A stretch of DNA of 64,000 nucleotides from Rossellomorea aquimaris (GTDB taxonomy: Bacteria; Bacillota; Bacilli; Bacillales; Bacillaceae_B): positions 310,001-374,000 of the forward strand of contig NZ_JXZC01000002.1 of NCBI RefSeq assembly GCF_000935355.1, in the 5' to 3' direction. Positions 53,121 to 61,838 of the stretch are shown one piece after another. The position numbers and the translations under genes are program-made. The stretch's first letter is position 1. Every line of letters starts with the position of its first letter. The notes beneath the pieces are model-generated. The model saw only the letters and a list, made by a program, of their open reading frames with translations. It searched no databases and had not been told where the DNA came from.

Positions 53121-53156
53121 AAAAGTCAGGAATCATTTGATTCCTGACTTTTTTAT
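53121..53156 (+). terminator. Terminator after murB
   Basis: AAAAAGTCAGGAATCA / TGATTCCTGACTTTTTT hairpin directly after the murB stop; usable in both directions. Confidence 0.92.
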
Positions 53157-53272
53157 TGGCCATACAGCATCATCGGCGATAAAAATCCATAATTAACGAT
53201 TGAAGCGCTTAGAGCAATAGTTGTATCCCCAATGTTTGAAATATGTACTGGATGAACGGAAATAAACCGAAA

Positions 53273-53302
53273 AAAACAGCCTAAAAGAGTTTTAGACTGA
53301 TC
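53273..53302 (-). terminator. Terminator of the 41-residue small gene
   Basis: CAGTCTAAAA / TTTTAGGCTG stem on the minus strand followed by seven T, 28 bp after the stop of the small gene at 53330. Confidence 0.85.
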
Positions 53303-53329
53303 AGGGTTTATTCGATTTGGTTGTTTACA

Positions 53330-53455
53330 CTATCTTTTTTTGACAATGGGGGCGGGCTTCGTTCTACGGAATTCCCTGAGCTTGATTACTTGGGATTGAG
53401 ATACTTTCGCATCCAGCTCATATGCTTCACGAGCTTTAAAGTAGAGTAACGACAT
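53330..53455 (-). CDS. 41-residue basic small protein of unknown function
   Basis: A short frame with strong expression signals. The ATG at 53455 is preceded by ATAAGGAGGGC at a proper distance, and a T-tailed hairpin follows the TAG. The product starts MSLLYFKAREAYELDAKVSQ and ends FRRTKPAPIVKKR. It is amphipathic at the start and very basic at the end, with no signal peptide. It is monocistronic between murB (convergent) and the gene at 53583. I do not recognise it. The rest of the 53121-53582 gap holds only terminators and upstream sequence. Confidence 0.7.
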   Translation of the reverse strand: MSLLYFKAREAYELDAKVSQSQVIKLREFRRTKPAPIVKKR

Positions 53456-53582
53456 AGCTAATGCCCTCCTTATAAAATAATTAGTTTCATATTACCCGAT
53501 AAAATCTAAATAAAACCAATATAGAAGAAAAAAATCAGACGTTTTTCACTTTGCCTTATTACCATGATCATGACACCTTTTG

Positions 53583-54044
53583 TCAGAAGCTATAATCCCA
53601 CAGGATCTTCCATTCTCCTTCTTCCAGTGCCACATAACAGATTTGACTGATGGTCAGCTCTCCGAATTGACTGTCAAAAAATAGATCGACCTCTGCTTTT
53701 CTTACATTCTTGAACGTCAGGCCTTCCTCGTTAAACGTGAACTTCTCTAATTTCTCTATTTTCCCCACTTCCACCTCAAACTCGTCTACCCCCATATGCC
53801 CCATGAATACATGGTTCTTCGTTTGAATGTAAGAGGATTTAGGGAACTTGTTCTGCATTTCCGGATGAAACAATTCCCACGCATTTCCGAAATCACCGGA
53901 TTGTTCAAATCGATAAAATTCCTTGATGACCTCTTCTGGTGTATCAGGTTCCCGGCTTTCCCCCACCATCATGAATAGGGCCACTACGATCAGAATGGAG
54001 GCAATCGCCCCAATGACCAGAGGAATCGGGCTTTTCCTTCTCAT
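53583..54044 (-). CDS. Membrane-anchored NTF2-like (DUF4878-type) protein
   Basis: A 153-residue protein with one N-terminal transmembrane anchor (PLVIGAIASILIVVALFMMVG). The external domain begins DTPEEVIKEFYRFEQSGDFGNAWELFHPEMQNKFPKSSY, the helical opening of NTF2/lumazine-like folds, and ends in beta strands (QICYVALEEGEWKILWDYSF). No catalytic residues are evident and the function is unknown. It is not clearly in an operon. Confidence 0.75.
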   Translation of the reverse strand: MRRKSPIPLVIGAIASILIVVALFMMVGESREPDTPEEVIKEFYRFEQSGDFGNAWELFHPEMQNKFPKSSYIQTKNHVFMGHMGVDEFEVEVGKIEKLEKFTFNEEGLTFKNVRKAEVDLFFDSQFGELTISQICYVALEEGEWKILWDYSF

Positions 54045-54127
54045 AGCTCCACCACTCCCTGTCTATAGTAATCTTTATGAGGGACTTGCTGGATGTATGA
54101 AAATAAAAACTCGATTTGCCTAGAGGT

Positions 54128-55015
54128 TTATGAGAGTGTTTTTTTTGTTATTTCTTCTACTTTGTTAGTCAAATAAGTTAAATGTTCATCATTTTCAAGC
54201 ATTTCAAAGATTAAGATCGATTTTTTAATATAAAGTAAGGCTTTTTCGTAATTCTCTTCCAATTCGAAATTATATCCAATATGATAATGAAGCTGCCCCA
54301 AACCGTACAAATGCTCTTCTTCAATACACCATTTTATTGCTTCTTTACAATACTTTATGGATTCCTTGTAACTTCCCAATCTTGTTAAAACCCTTGCAAT
54401 ATTGTATAGCAGGCGTGTTTTAATTGATTTATCGTTTAGTTGACCGGTAGTATTTATAGCTCCTCTGACTTCCTCATAGTAACCAAGAGCTTCTTGATAT
54501 TTTTCCATACCAAAATAGAATGCACCAAAAGCAAGAAGAATCTCCATTTCCCTTTCTGACAATGCTTTCTTACTATTCGCTGTAAGAGAAAATGCTTTTT
54601 CCAGAAGTGGAAAGGCATCCTCATAATTATGTTCGACTTCAAATTTATAGATTCCCTTATGCCAATAAAGAAGCTGAAGATTAGCCTTTTCTTTAAAGAG
54701 TGGGTTATTTTCTTCTGCAATCACCATCTCCATCATTTCACTATATCTGTGCTTGATTCTTAATTTTCGCAACTGACGCTCAACTTCTTTTACGTAATCA
54801 AGTCGTGGAGTTGTCCCTATTTCAAAGAAATAGTTAACATCCACTCCGAGTTTTTTTGAAATTTGATAGAGAGAAGTCGCACTTGGATAGATGTCCCCTT
54901 TTTCAATTCGACTGATGAGAGCTTGTGTGCAAATCCCTTCTGCTAACTCACCCTGAGTCAATCCTACTACTTTTCTGAGCTCTCTAATCTTCTTTCCAAT
55001 AACAGAATAATCCAC
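54128..55015 (-). CDS. RNPP-type (PlcR/NprR-like) HTH regulator with TPR repeats
   Basis: A 295-residue transcription regulator. An N-terminal XRE-type HTH spans residues 5-62 (IGKKIRELRKVVGLTQGELAEGICTQALISRIEKGDIYPS). The rest is tetratricopeptide-like helices (YKFEVEHNYEDAFPLLEKAFSL, GSYKESIKYCKEAIKWCIEEEH, ENYEKALLYIKKSILIFEML). This layout is that of PlcR/NprR, which bind a secreted and re-imported peptide. No peptide gene is seen directly downstream. The GTG start follows AGGTGGTGA. Its promoter region holds a perfect 12-bp inverted repeat and borders a tandem array. Confidence 0.88.
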   Translation of the reverse strand: MDYSVIGKKIRELRKVVGLTQGELAEGICTQALISRIEKGDIYPSATSLYQISKKLGVDVNYFFEIGTTPRLDYVKEVERQLRKLRIKHRYSEMMEMVIAEENNPLFKEKANLQLLYWHKGIYKFEVEHNYEDAFPLLEKAFSLTANSKKALSEREMEILLAFGAFYFGMEKYQEALGYYEEVRGAINTTGQLNDKSIKTRLLYNIARVLTRLGSYKESIKYCKEAIKWCIEEEHLYGLGQLHYHIGYNFELEENYEKALLYIKKSILIFEMLENDEHLTYLTNKVEEITKKTLS

Positions 55016-55025
55016 AGTCTCACCA

Positions 55026-55079
55026 CCTGAAAATATTAATATATTTATACTTTAACAGAAAACAATCAATATTTTCAGG
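55026..55079. promoter_or_regulatory. Inverted repeat over the regulator promoter
   Basis: CCTGAAAATATT (55026) and AATATTTTCAGG (55068) are perfect 12-bp inverted arms 30 bp apart. They flank a TATAAA-like -10 for the regulator. The left arm runs on into AATATTAATATATT, a motif repeated in each unit of the neighbouring array. It is a candidate self-regulatory operator. Confidence 0.6.
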
Positions 55080-55130
55080 TATATCCTCATATTTCACTAC
55101 TAAAGCCATTAGATCAGAAATCCATGCCTT

Positions 55131-55764
55131 CCTAATCTATGGTTTAATAAAACTACGACAAATTACAATACCTTTGGACGGCACTTCTCCTTGTGGGAAG
55201 TGCTCTTTTTTGAGGGACGGACCTCACACTCCAACGGCTATACACAAACGGTGCCAGGCACAAAAAAGAGGTTCTGTGCCTGGCACCCCATTTCATAATA
55301 TTAATATATTAATAATTATAAAGATAACAGAGATATTCATCAGAAATGCCGGTATATATTCACCAAAATCCTGCCATAATGACAATGCACACATTCACAA
55401 TCTATGTTTTAATATACCTAACGACAAATTACAATACCTTTGGACGGCACTTCTCCTTGTGGGAAGTGCTCTTTTTTTTTTTGAGGGACGGACCTCACAT
55501 TCCAACGGCTAAACACAAATAGTGCCAGGCACAAAAAAGAGGTTCTGTGCCTGGCATCCCATTTCCCAATATTAATATTTTAATAAATATAAAGATAACA
55601 GAGATATTCGTAAGAAATGTCTCTGTATATCAACCAAAATCGCACCTCAACGACAATACACGCGTTCACAATCTATGATTTAATATACCTAACGACAAAT
55701 TACAATACCTTTGGACGGCACTTTCCTTAATGGGAAGTGCCCTTTTTTTAGGGACGGACCTCTT
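55131..55764. repeat. Tandem array of about 270-bp units (two full, one partial)
   Basis: The anchor AATTACAATACCTTTGGACG recurs at 55161, 55427 and 55698 (period 266 and 271). Each unit holds, in plus-strand order, a terminator-like hairpin GGCACTTC...GAAGTGC with a T-run, the 14-mer GAGGGACGGACCTC, a GTGCCAGGCAC...GTGCCTGGCAC hairpin, an AATATTAATAT palindromic AT tract, a TATAAAGATAACAGAGATAT block, and a variable stretch of about 60 bp before the next anchor. It fills the gap between the RNPP regulator and the glyoxalase gene. Short frames exist but are not conserved between units. Confidence 0.88.
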
Positions 55765-56157
55765 CTAGCTTTCATACATTTCTAAAGGGAGTCCATCTGG
55801 ATCTTCAAAGAAAGTGAAACGTTTATGAGTATATGGATCTATCCTTATTTCTTCTGTTTCAATCCCTTTTTCAGTTAGAAGACCTACACTCTCCTCGATA
55901 TCCTCTACTTCAAATGCTAAATGGCGTAACCCTTGGGCTTCTGGATAGCTGGGACGTGCCGGTGCGTCAGGGAATGAAAATAATTCGATGACGTATTCAC
56001 CATTTAACGCTAAATCAAGTTTATATGAGTCCCTTTCCTTCCTGTATATCTCTTGTTTTATTTCAAAACCCAGTTTGTTGACGTAAAAGTCTTTTGATTG
56101 ATCATAATCTGAGCAGATAATGGCGATATGGTGGATTTTCTTAAAGTTCATTGTCAT
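55765..56157 (-). CDS. Glyoxalase/VOC superfamily protein (GloA2-like)
   Basis: A 130-residue single VOC module (KKIHHIAIICSDYDQSKDFYVNKLGFEI...LRHLAFEVEDIEESVGLLTEKGIE...RFTFFEDPDGLPLEMYE). Metal ligands of the paired beta-alpha-beta-beta-beta units are visible: His near residue 8, Glu in VIELFSF, His in LRHLAF and the late Glu in PLEMYE. This fits an SMU1112c/YwbC-like lactoylglutathione or bacillithiol-linked lyase, but the substrate is uncertain. Its stop lies 3 bp from the last 14-mer of the tandem array. It follows ppaC, separated by a terminator. Confidence 0.87.
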   Translation of the reverse strand: MTMNFKKIHHIAIICSDYDQSKDFYVNKLGFEIKQEIYRKERDSYKLDLALNGEYVIELFSFPDAPARPSYPEAQGLRHLAFEVEDIEESVGLLTEKGIETEEIRIDPYTHKRFTFFEDPDGLPLEMYES

Positions 56158-56185
56158 GGGTCACAAGCACCTCCTGTTTTCACGA

Positions 56186-56214
56186 AAAAAAGAAGCAGCC
56201 CATAGACTGCTCCT
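56186..56214 (-). terminator. Terminator after ppaC
   Basis: GGAGCAG / CTGCTTC stem on the minus strand followed by seven T. Confidence 0.82.
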
Positions 56215-56226
56215 CCCAATTCTTTA

Positions 56227-57153
56227 TTACTTCATCGCATCCGTCAATACAGGTACGATCTGCTTCTTACGTGATACAACACCTTTTAAAAGGGCTGTAT
56301 TGTTTTGTAGGGTTACATTGAATGCTTTTTCCACTTCCGCTGCTTTACTTCCAAGAGCCAATGCCGTTGAATCATTTTCCAGGATGTCAGTGACAACCAG
56401 TAGGAAAAGATCCAGTCCTTTTTCTTTGATCAGTGTTTCCATCGCAGCTTCGACTTCTGCCTGACGTCCGAATACGTCATTCACATCGACAACGTTGATT
56501 TGAGCGACTTCAACTTTCGCGTTACCCATTGAAAATTCTTTCGCATCAAGGGTTACAAGCTCCGCCACTGATTTCGTGCTCATGTTCGCACCGGCTTTCA
56601 GCATTTCCAATCCGTAAACTTGAGCGTCAACTCCAGCGATTTCAGCCAGTTCGTTCGCTGCTGCTACGTCTTCGTCCGTGCAAGTTGGGGATTTGAATAG
56701 TAAAGAGTCTGAAATGATTGCTGAAAGCATTAATCCAGCCATTTGCTTCGTTACTTCTACTCCTTTTTCCTTGTAGATCTTGTTTAAGATCGTTGCCGTA
56801 CATCCAACCGGCTCTGCACGGTAGTATAAAGGATCTGCCGTTTCGAAGTTGGCGATGCGGTGGTGGTCGATGACTTCAAGAACGCGTACTTCCTCGATGT
56901 CTTCCGCGCTTTGCTGACGCTCATTATGGTCAACAAGGATGACCGTATCCGTTTCACCGGCAACCTTTTCAACCAAACGAGGTGCGTCAACGTTAAAGTA
57001 ATCAAGGGCATATTGTGTTTCACCATTCACGTCACCTAAACGTACAGGCTCAACGTCCATCCCAATCTTTGTCTTCAAATCAGCATATACAAGTGCAGAC
57101 GTAATCGTATCTGTATCTGGATTTTTGTGTCCGAAAATAAGTGTTTTACTCAT
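56227..57153 (-). CDS. ppaC: Manganese-dependent inorganic pyrophosphatase (family II)
   Basis: A 308-residue DHH/DHHA2 enzyme that hydrolyses pyrophosphate. Metal-binding motifs are GHKNPDTDT at the N-terminus, ILVDHNE and VIDHHRI; the substrate-binding C-terminal SRKKQ motif is in [15 protein letters not shown]. The third of three ATGs (57153) best fits the spacing to AGGAGA. Length matches the family. Confidence 0.96.
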   Translation of the reverse strand: MSKTLIFGHKNPDTDTITSALVYADLKTKIGMDVEPVRLGDVNGETQYALDYFNVDAPRLVEKVAGETDTVILVDHNERQQSAEDIEEVRVLEVIDHHRIANFETADPLYYRAEPVGCTATILNKIYKEKGVEVTKQMAGLMLSAIISDSLLFKSPTCTDEDVAAANELAEIAGVDAQVYGLEMLKAGANMSTKSVAELVTLDAKEFSMGNAKVEVAQINVVDVNDVFGRQAEVEAAMETLIKEKGLDLFLLVVTDILENDSTALALGSKAAEVEKAFNVTLQNNTALLKGVVSRKKQIVPVLTDAMK

Positions 57154-57320
57154 CATCATTCTCCTAACTCTATGTAATGGTCATCTTTGATTTCATTTTC
57201 TTATATTACCATATTTAAAAGCAAAACCGCATCCGTTGGGGAAGATTTTTTCCAGTGATTATGAAGGCAACATTCCCAAATTCTGTGTTATACTAGGTGG
57301 ACAAGGAGGTGACAAATAGC

Positions 57321-57539
57321 ATGGATCAGGTATTACAAGCTATAAGAGAGCTGCAGGGGCAAATGACACGTTTTGAAGACAATATGAATGAACGCATGAC
57401 GAAATTAGAAAAAAGAATGGATAAGCTTGAAGGTAATCAGCAAGACACCCAGGATAATATTACGCTTTTAGTAAAAGAAAATTGGGAACACAAAAAGGAA
57501 CTTCATAAAGTGAAACGACGAGAGGGTATGGAACAGTAA
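57321..57539 (+). CDS. Small coiled-coil protein
   Basis: A 72-residue polar helical protein (MDQVLQAIRELQGQMTRFEDNMNERMTKLEKRMDKLEGN) with clear heptads over residues 1-50 and a basic tail. The ATG at 57321 has GGAGGTGAC in front. There is no signal peptide or membrane segment. Function unknown; it could be a scaffold or oligomerising factor. It is divergent from ppaC. Confidence 0.75.
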   Translation: MDQVLQAIRELQGQMTRFEDNMNERMTKLEKRMDKLEGNQQDTQDNITLLVKENWEHKKELHKVKRREGMEQ

Positions 57540-57655
57540 CCTCAAATTTTCCCACTCCCACTCTTCCCTCTTTAATTAGCACTGCCTCAAGTTGCATTCC
57601 TATAGTAAAAGTTTCATGCGTCCCATTTTATTCCCCAAACCAAAGGAGGATACCC

Positions 57656-58429
57656 ATGCTGAACCGCAATGATCTCCTGCATCTTCTCATCAATAAAATA
57701 AAGACCTCAGATGAATTCAATCACCTCTCTACACAAGATCAGAACAGGCTTGAATCTGCCCTCAACCAGCAATTCCTTGCCCCCGATCTAAACCAAATAC
57801 TTCAAGAGGAAATGTATGACGAAATAGATGAAGCATTCACGATTTTAGAGAAAAAAACCTTCCAGATAAAAATCTCGATCAAAGGTGCAAAACCACCCAT
57901 TTGGAGACGAGTGCTCATACCTAATACGTTATCCTTCCATCAGCTTCATGAAGTAATCCAAACCGTGATGGGATGGACAAATACACATCTATACTCATTC
58001 CATGGAAGCCCGGGTGTTTTTGAATGCCCTGACGAAGAATATGAATTTCGTTCAGATTCAGCACGTGATTCCAATACATCAATCATTGGAAACTTTTTAG
58101 TGAGTGAGAAAGATACGATTTCTTATACCTATGATTTCGGTGACGATTGGGAACATCAGATTCTCTTAGAGAGTATCACATGGAACCAAGGACTGACCTT
58201 CCCCGTTTGTATAAAGGGAAAGCGAAATTGCCCCTTAGAAGACAGCGGAGGCATTCATCACTATCAACATGTTTTGAAGGTTCTATCAAATAACGAAAAA
58301 ATGGACGAGGACGCCCAGTTTTTCAGAGAACGGTTTGGTGATCACGATCCCGAAAAATTCGATCTGGAAGAAACCAATGAATTGTTAAAAATAATGTATC
58401 TTGAAGATGAAATGGCAGACGATTACTAA
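57656..58429 (+). CDS. Plasmid pRiA4b ORF-3 family protein
   Basis: A 257-residue protein. The conserved domain (about residues 60-230) has the family blocks FQIKISIKGAKPPIWRRVLIPNTLSFHQLHEVIQTVMGW, HLYSF, YTYDFGDDWEHQILLE and CIKGKRNCPLEDSGG. The family is found near mobile elements and as IS1096 passengers; its role is unknown. The start follows AAAGGAGGATACCC. A compact N-terminal helical extension of about 55 residues is present. Its stop overlaps that of dctB by 4 bp in a tail-to-tail arrangement. Confidence 0.85.
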   Translation: MLNRNDLLHLLINKIKTSDEFNHLSTQDQNRLESALNQQFLAPDLNQILQEEMYDEIDEAFTILEKKTFQIKISIKGAKPPIWRRVLIPNTLSFHQLHEVIQTVMGWTNTHLYSFHGSPGVFECPDEEYEFRSDSARDSNTSIIGNFLVSEKDTISYTYDFGDDWEHQILLESITWNQGLTFPVCIKGKRNCPLEDSGGIHHYQHVLKVLSNNEKMDEDAQFFRERFGDHDPEKFDLEETNELLKIMYLEDEMADDY

Positions 58430-58442
58430 TGTCTGCCGTTTC
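58414..58442. terminator. Convergent terminator overlapping two stop codons
   Basis: GGCAGAC / GTCTGCC stem spanning the facing stop codons of the pRiA4b ORF-3 gene and dctB, followed on the plus strand by GTTTCTTTC. Confidence 0.6.
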
Positions 58443-59478
58443 TTTCACTAATCTCCCTCATGATTTCCCTCCCAATTTCATCTTCATACTCCTCATACAA
58501 GGGAGCCAGTTTCTTCATCCATTCTTCCTTTTCCGAATTCAGCAGTATATGGATGTCCAAATCTGTATTCCTCTTTAATTCACGCAAATGATCATCATTG
58601 ATTTCGATGGAATGCCGGCGGATCCAATCAGTCGTTTGCTTCATCGCTTCATCAATTTCAACCCGGTACTCTTCAGGCAAGTCATCCCAAAATTCTTCAT
58701 TCACTAATACGACATAGCCCAAATAAGAATGATTGCTCACTGTCAGGAACGATTGATGGTCATAAAGCTTCTTCGAGTAAATATTCGAAATGGTATTTTC
58801 CTGTCCATCTATAAATCCTACTTCTAAGTTCTCGTATATTTTATTAAAAGGCAGGTGACTTACGGCAGCCCCCATTCTTTGATAGTGTTCTTCTATCACT
58901 TCACCGGGCATCGTACGGAAGTGGAGACGGCTGAAATCACCCGGCCTGATCAAGGGTCGCTGACTATTGGTGATTTGCTTAAATCCGTTATACCAAAAGG
59001 TTATTCCTTTCACGTTTTCTTGTTTTTCTACCTTTTTCAGTAATATCTCTCCTACGTTTCCTTCAAATGCCCGTTGAACATCATCATAACTAGTAAAAGC
59101 AAAGGGTAAGTCGAACACACTATACTCTGGAACATAAGCAGACACTTTAGACGTGGCAGGGATGATCATTTGTACATTATTATTTTTAAGGGCATTCCAT
59201 TCACTGATGTCTGAATAAAGCGATCCGTTCGGATAAATTTCAACCTTCACTTTCCCCTTGGTATTCTTTTCGACGAGGGCTTTAAAACGCCTGATCGCTT
59301 TTCCTTTCGGTGTGTTTTCAGAAACAACATGACTGACTTTTATGACGATGCCATCTTTCAGCTTTTCTTGATCGTCATCATATTCCGAGGTAAAGCCGTT
59401 CTGAGATTGAAATCCGACAAAATAGGCTGTAGCGATTCCTGTTAAAATAAACACCCCTATAAAGAAAAATGTTCTCAT
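58426..59478 (-). CDS. dctB: DctP/DctB-type C4-dicarboxylate binding protein
   Basis: A 350-residue extracytoplasmic solute-binding protein of the TRAP DctP family. The N-terminal hydrophobic segment (FFFIGVFILTGIATAYFVGF) acts as a signal anchor. Family blocks are KVSHVVSENTPKGKAIRRFKALVEKNTKGKVKVEIYPNG and the ligand Arg region LHFRTMPGEVIEEHYQRMGA. In B. subtilis DctB senses C4-dicarboxylates for DctS rather than feeding a TRAP permease. Here it is divergent from dctS with only about 75 bp between starts, which supports that role. No TRAP DctQM pair is adjacent. Confidence 0.88.
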   Translation of the reverse strand: MRTFFFIGVFILTGIATAYFVGFQSQNGFTSEYDDDQEKLKDGIVIKVSHVVSENTPKGKAIRRFKALVEKNTKGKVKVEIYPNGSLYSDISEWNALKNNNVQMIIPATSKVSAYVPEYSVFDLPFAFTSYDDVQRAFEGNVGEILLKKVEKQENVKGITFWYNGFKQITNSQRPLIRPGDFSRLHFRTMPGEVIEEHYQRMGAAVSHLPFNKIYENLEVGFIDGQENTISNIYSKKLYDHQSFLTVSNHSYLGYVVLVNEEFWDDLPEEYRVEIDEAMKQTTDWIRRHSIEINDDHLRELKRNTDLDIHILLNSEKEEWMKKLAPLYEEYEDEIGREIMREISERNGRH

Positions 59479-59552
59479 TATTGGACCTCCCCTCTCTCCG
59501 TTCTATTAAAAATGGTACAATAACTTTGAATGAAGAGGAAGGAATATTCAGA

Positions 59553-61163
59553 ATGAATCGAAAACAAATGCCCATTCGTTGGAAGATGACGATATTATCC
59601 TTTGGTGTCGTCCTGTTTGCGCTCATCATTGGATTTATTATATTTGTCGGAAAATCGATTGAAATGAAGAAAGAAGAGTTAGGAAACCAGGCACTTATTA
59701 CAGCCAGGACGGTAGCGAATCTTCCTACCGTTCAGAGTCATCTCGAGGATTCCGGAGGATGGGGGGAAATCCAGCCCATTGTAGAAAATATCAGGACAGT
59801 AAATGGCTCTGACTACATCGTCGTCCTCAATATGAACCGGATCCGTTATTCACACCCGTCGGATGAGCAGCTTGGGACCATCTCTGCCGGAAAGGATGAA
59901 GGTCCTGCTTTTGCCGAGCATAGTTATGTGACGACAGCCAAGGGGGAAGTCGGTACGGCGGTCAGGGGGTTCGTGCCGATCATGAACGATCAGCACCAGC
60001 AAATCGGTGTGGTCATTGTAGGTATCCTGCTCCCCTCTACACTCGATATAATGAAGGATCTCCAAAATGAACTCATCATTATAGGCACCATCACTCTCCT
60101 CTTCGGCATCATTGGTTCATGGTTACTGGCAAGACAAATAAAGAAAGACACCTTTCACCTTGAGCCCCATGAAATAGGAAAACTCCTGGTGGAAAGGACC
60201 GCTACTTTTCAAGCCATGAATGAAGGGATCATTGCCATTGATAATCAAAAAAGGATCACCGTCTTCAATGAGAAAGCCAAGGACATATTGGTATTAAAAG
60301 GAGACCCGACCGGAAAATCCATTCAAGAGGTCCTTCCTTCTTCAAAATTACCGGACGTGTTACACAAGAAGGAACCGGTTTATCATGAAGAAATGAGATT
60401 AGGGAACAAGATCGTATTAAGCTCCAGGGTTCCAATTCTGGTAAACGGGGACATCGTCGGGGCCGTTGCCGTGTTTCAGGACCGGACGGAGATGACTCAA
60501 CTGGCTGAAGAACTGACTGGAGTGAAAGAATTCGTTGAGGCATTGAGGGTCCAAAACCATGAACACCAGAATAAATTACATACCGTTGCCGGCCTGATTC
60601 AATTAGAAGCAGGAGAGAAGGCTCTCGATTATATCTTTCAATCCTCTCAAGAAGAGGAACACCTCACTGCCACCCTGACCCGGCAGATCAAGCTTGATAG
60701 TTTGACAGGATTACTATTGGGCAAGATCAGGAGAGGAAATGAAATGGGGATAAAAGTAAAGGTCGATCCCGATAGCTACCTGGAATCCCTTCCCCCTCTG
60801 CTTGATGAACATGATTTTGTCATTATCTTAGGTAACCTGATTGAAAATAGCTTTTATGCCCTAAAAGATTCCGGAGAAGATTCCAAAGTCATTACTGTCT
60901 ATCTAAAAGACGACCCGGACACGTTTCATATTGAAATAGAAGATAATGGAGCAGGAATGACGAAAGAACAGCTTCCCCACTTATTTCAAAAAGGATACAC
61001 GACCAAAGGAAAAGACGGCTCAGGCATCGGACTCTACTTGATTCATAGCATTATAGAGAAAGCAGACGGTCATATTAAAGTGGAGTCAACCCCGGGTGAA
61101 GGGACGTTATTCCAACTCACTTTTCCAATGAATGGAGGGAACAATCATGAAGGAGCCGATTAA
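59553..61163 (+). CDS. dctS: CitA/DcuS-family sensor histidine kinase DctS
   Basis: A 536-residue membrane kinase. Two transmembrane helices (near 12-33 and 175-195) bracket a PAS-like ligand-binding domain with the family motif GEVGTAVRGFVPI. A cytoplasmic PAS domain (about 210-320) follows, then a SpoOB-type kinase core with the phosphorylated His in NHEHQNKLHTVAGLIQLE near residue 338 and an ATPase ending GSGIGLYLIHSIIEKADG. The ATG at 59553 follows AGGAAGGAA. It overlaps dctR by 17 bp. Confidence 0.92.
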   Translation: MNRKQMPIRWKMTILSFGVVLFALIIGFIIFVGKSIEMKKEELGNQALITARTVANLPTVQSHLEDSGGWGEIQPIVENIRTVNGSDYIVVLNMNRIRYSHPSDEQLGTISAGKDEGPAFAEHSYVTTAKGEVGTAVRGFVPIMNDQHQQIGVVIVGILLPSTLDIMKDLQNELIIIGTITLLFGIIGSWLLARQIKKDTFHLEPHEIGKLLVERTATFQAMNEGIIAIDNQKRITVFNEKAKDILVLKGDPTGKSIQEVLPSSKLPDVLHKKEPVYHEEMRLGNKIVLSSRVPILVNGDIVGAVAVFQDRTEMTQLAEELTGVKEFVEALRVQNHEHQNKLHTVAGLIQLEAGEKALDYIFQSSQEEEHLTATLTRQIKLDSLTGLLLGKIRRGNEMGIKVKVDPDSYLESLPPLLDEHDFVIILGNLIENSFYALKDSGEDSKVITVYLKDDPDTFHIEIEDNGAGMTKEQLPHLFQKGYTTKGKDGSGIGLYLIHSIIEKADGHIKVESTPGEGTLFQLTFPMNGGNNHEGAD

Positions 61164-61836
61164 TGTACTGCTTATTGAAGATGATCCAATGGTTCAGGAA
61201 GTCAATCGAATGTTCATAGAACGTGTACCCGGCTTTACAGTGTGTGCGATTGCCGGAAATGGACAGGAAGGTGCGGACAAGGTTGCATCCTTTAAGCCCG
61301 ACCTTGTCCTCCTGGATAACTTTATGCCTAAACAAAATGGTCTTGAAACCTTACAAGCTTTCCGGCAGCAGGATACAGACGTGGATGTGATTGTCATATC
61401 AGCGGCACAGGATAAAGAAACCATCAAAACGATGATGAGATTAGGAGTATTCGATTACATCATTAAGCCTTTTAAGTTTGAACGATTGAAACAAGCTCTT
61501 GAGAAATACCAATTGTTCAAACACCAAATGGCTGGAGAAGGACCGGTTGGTCAGCAGGAATTAGATCGGCTTCAGCGTGTTCCCTCCTCCATCGAACCAC
61601 AGGAAAAGAAAGAAGAATTACCAAAAGGATTAAACCAGCAGACGTTACAGCAGATCATTCAATTTATAAAAGACCAAAAAAGCCCCTTATCAGCAGAAGA
61701 AACCGCTGAAGGAATCGGCATCGCCCGTGTGACAGCACGAAGATATTTAGACTATTTACAGAAATCAGGTGAGGTTCAAATCATGATTGAGTATGGCGGT
61801 ATTGGACGCCCGATCAATCGATATCAATGGCAGTAA
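61147..61836 (+). CDS. dctR: CitB-family response regulator DctR
   Basis: A 229-residue regulator. The receiver has EDDP, the phospho-acceptor Asp in DLVLLDNFMPKQNGLE near residue 58, and IKPFKFERL. The C-terminal HTH (about 180-228) has ETAEGIGIARVTARRYLDYLQKSGEVQI, typical of DctR/CitB/MalR. It would activate a C4-dicarboxylate carrier. The only carrier of that type in the window is at 3768, more than 55 kb away. The ATG at 61147 follows GGAGGGAAC. A terminator and a MITE-like element follow the stop. Confidence 0.92.
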   Translation: MKEPINVLLIEDDPMVQEVNRMFIERVPGFTVCAIAGNGQEGADKVASFKPDLVLLDNFMPKQNGLETLQAFRQQDTDVDVIVISAAQDKETIKTMMRLGVFDYIIKPFKFERLKQALEKYQLFKHQMAGEGPVGQQELDRLQRVPSSIEPQEKKEELPKGLNQQTLQQIIQFIKDQKSPLSAEETAEGIGIARVTARRYLDYLQKSGEVQIMIEYGGIGRPINRYQWQ

Positions 61837-61838
61837 GA

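Noticed and set aside
55315-55400. Short peptide genes in each array unit as the missing signalling peptide
   Set aside because: Frames beginning MPVYIHQN and MSLYINQN align, but changes fall equally on all codon positions, the upstream site is weak, and the minus-strand alternative has a stop in one unit. There is not enough evidence to call a gene.
55174-55512. A 112-residue plus-strand frame across the tandem array
   Set aside because: It runs through a terminator hairpin, the 14-mer and a palindrome. It has no ribosome binding site, and the frame is not kept between the repeat units.
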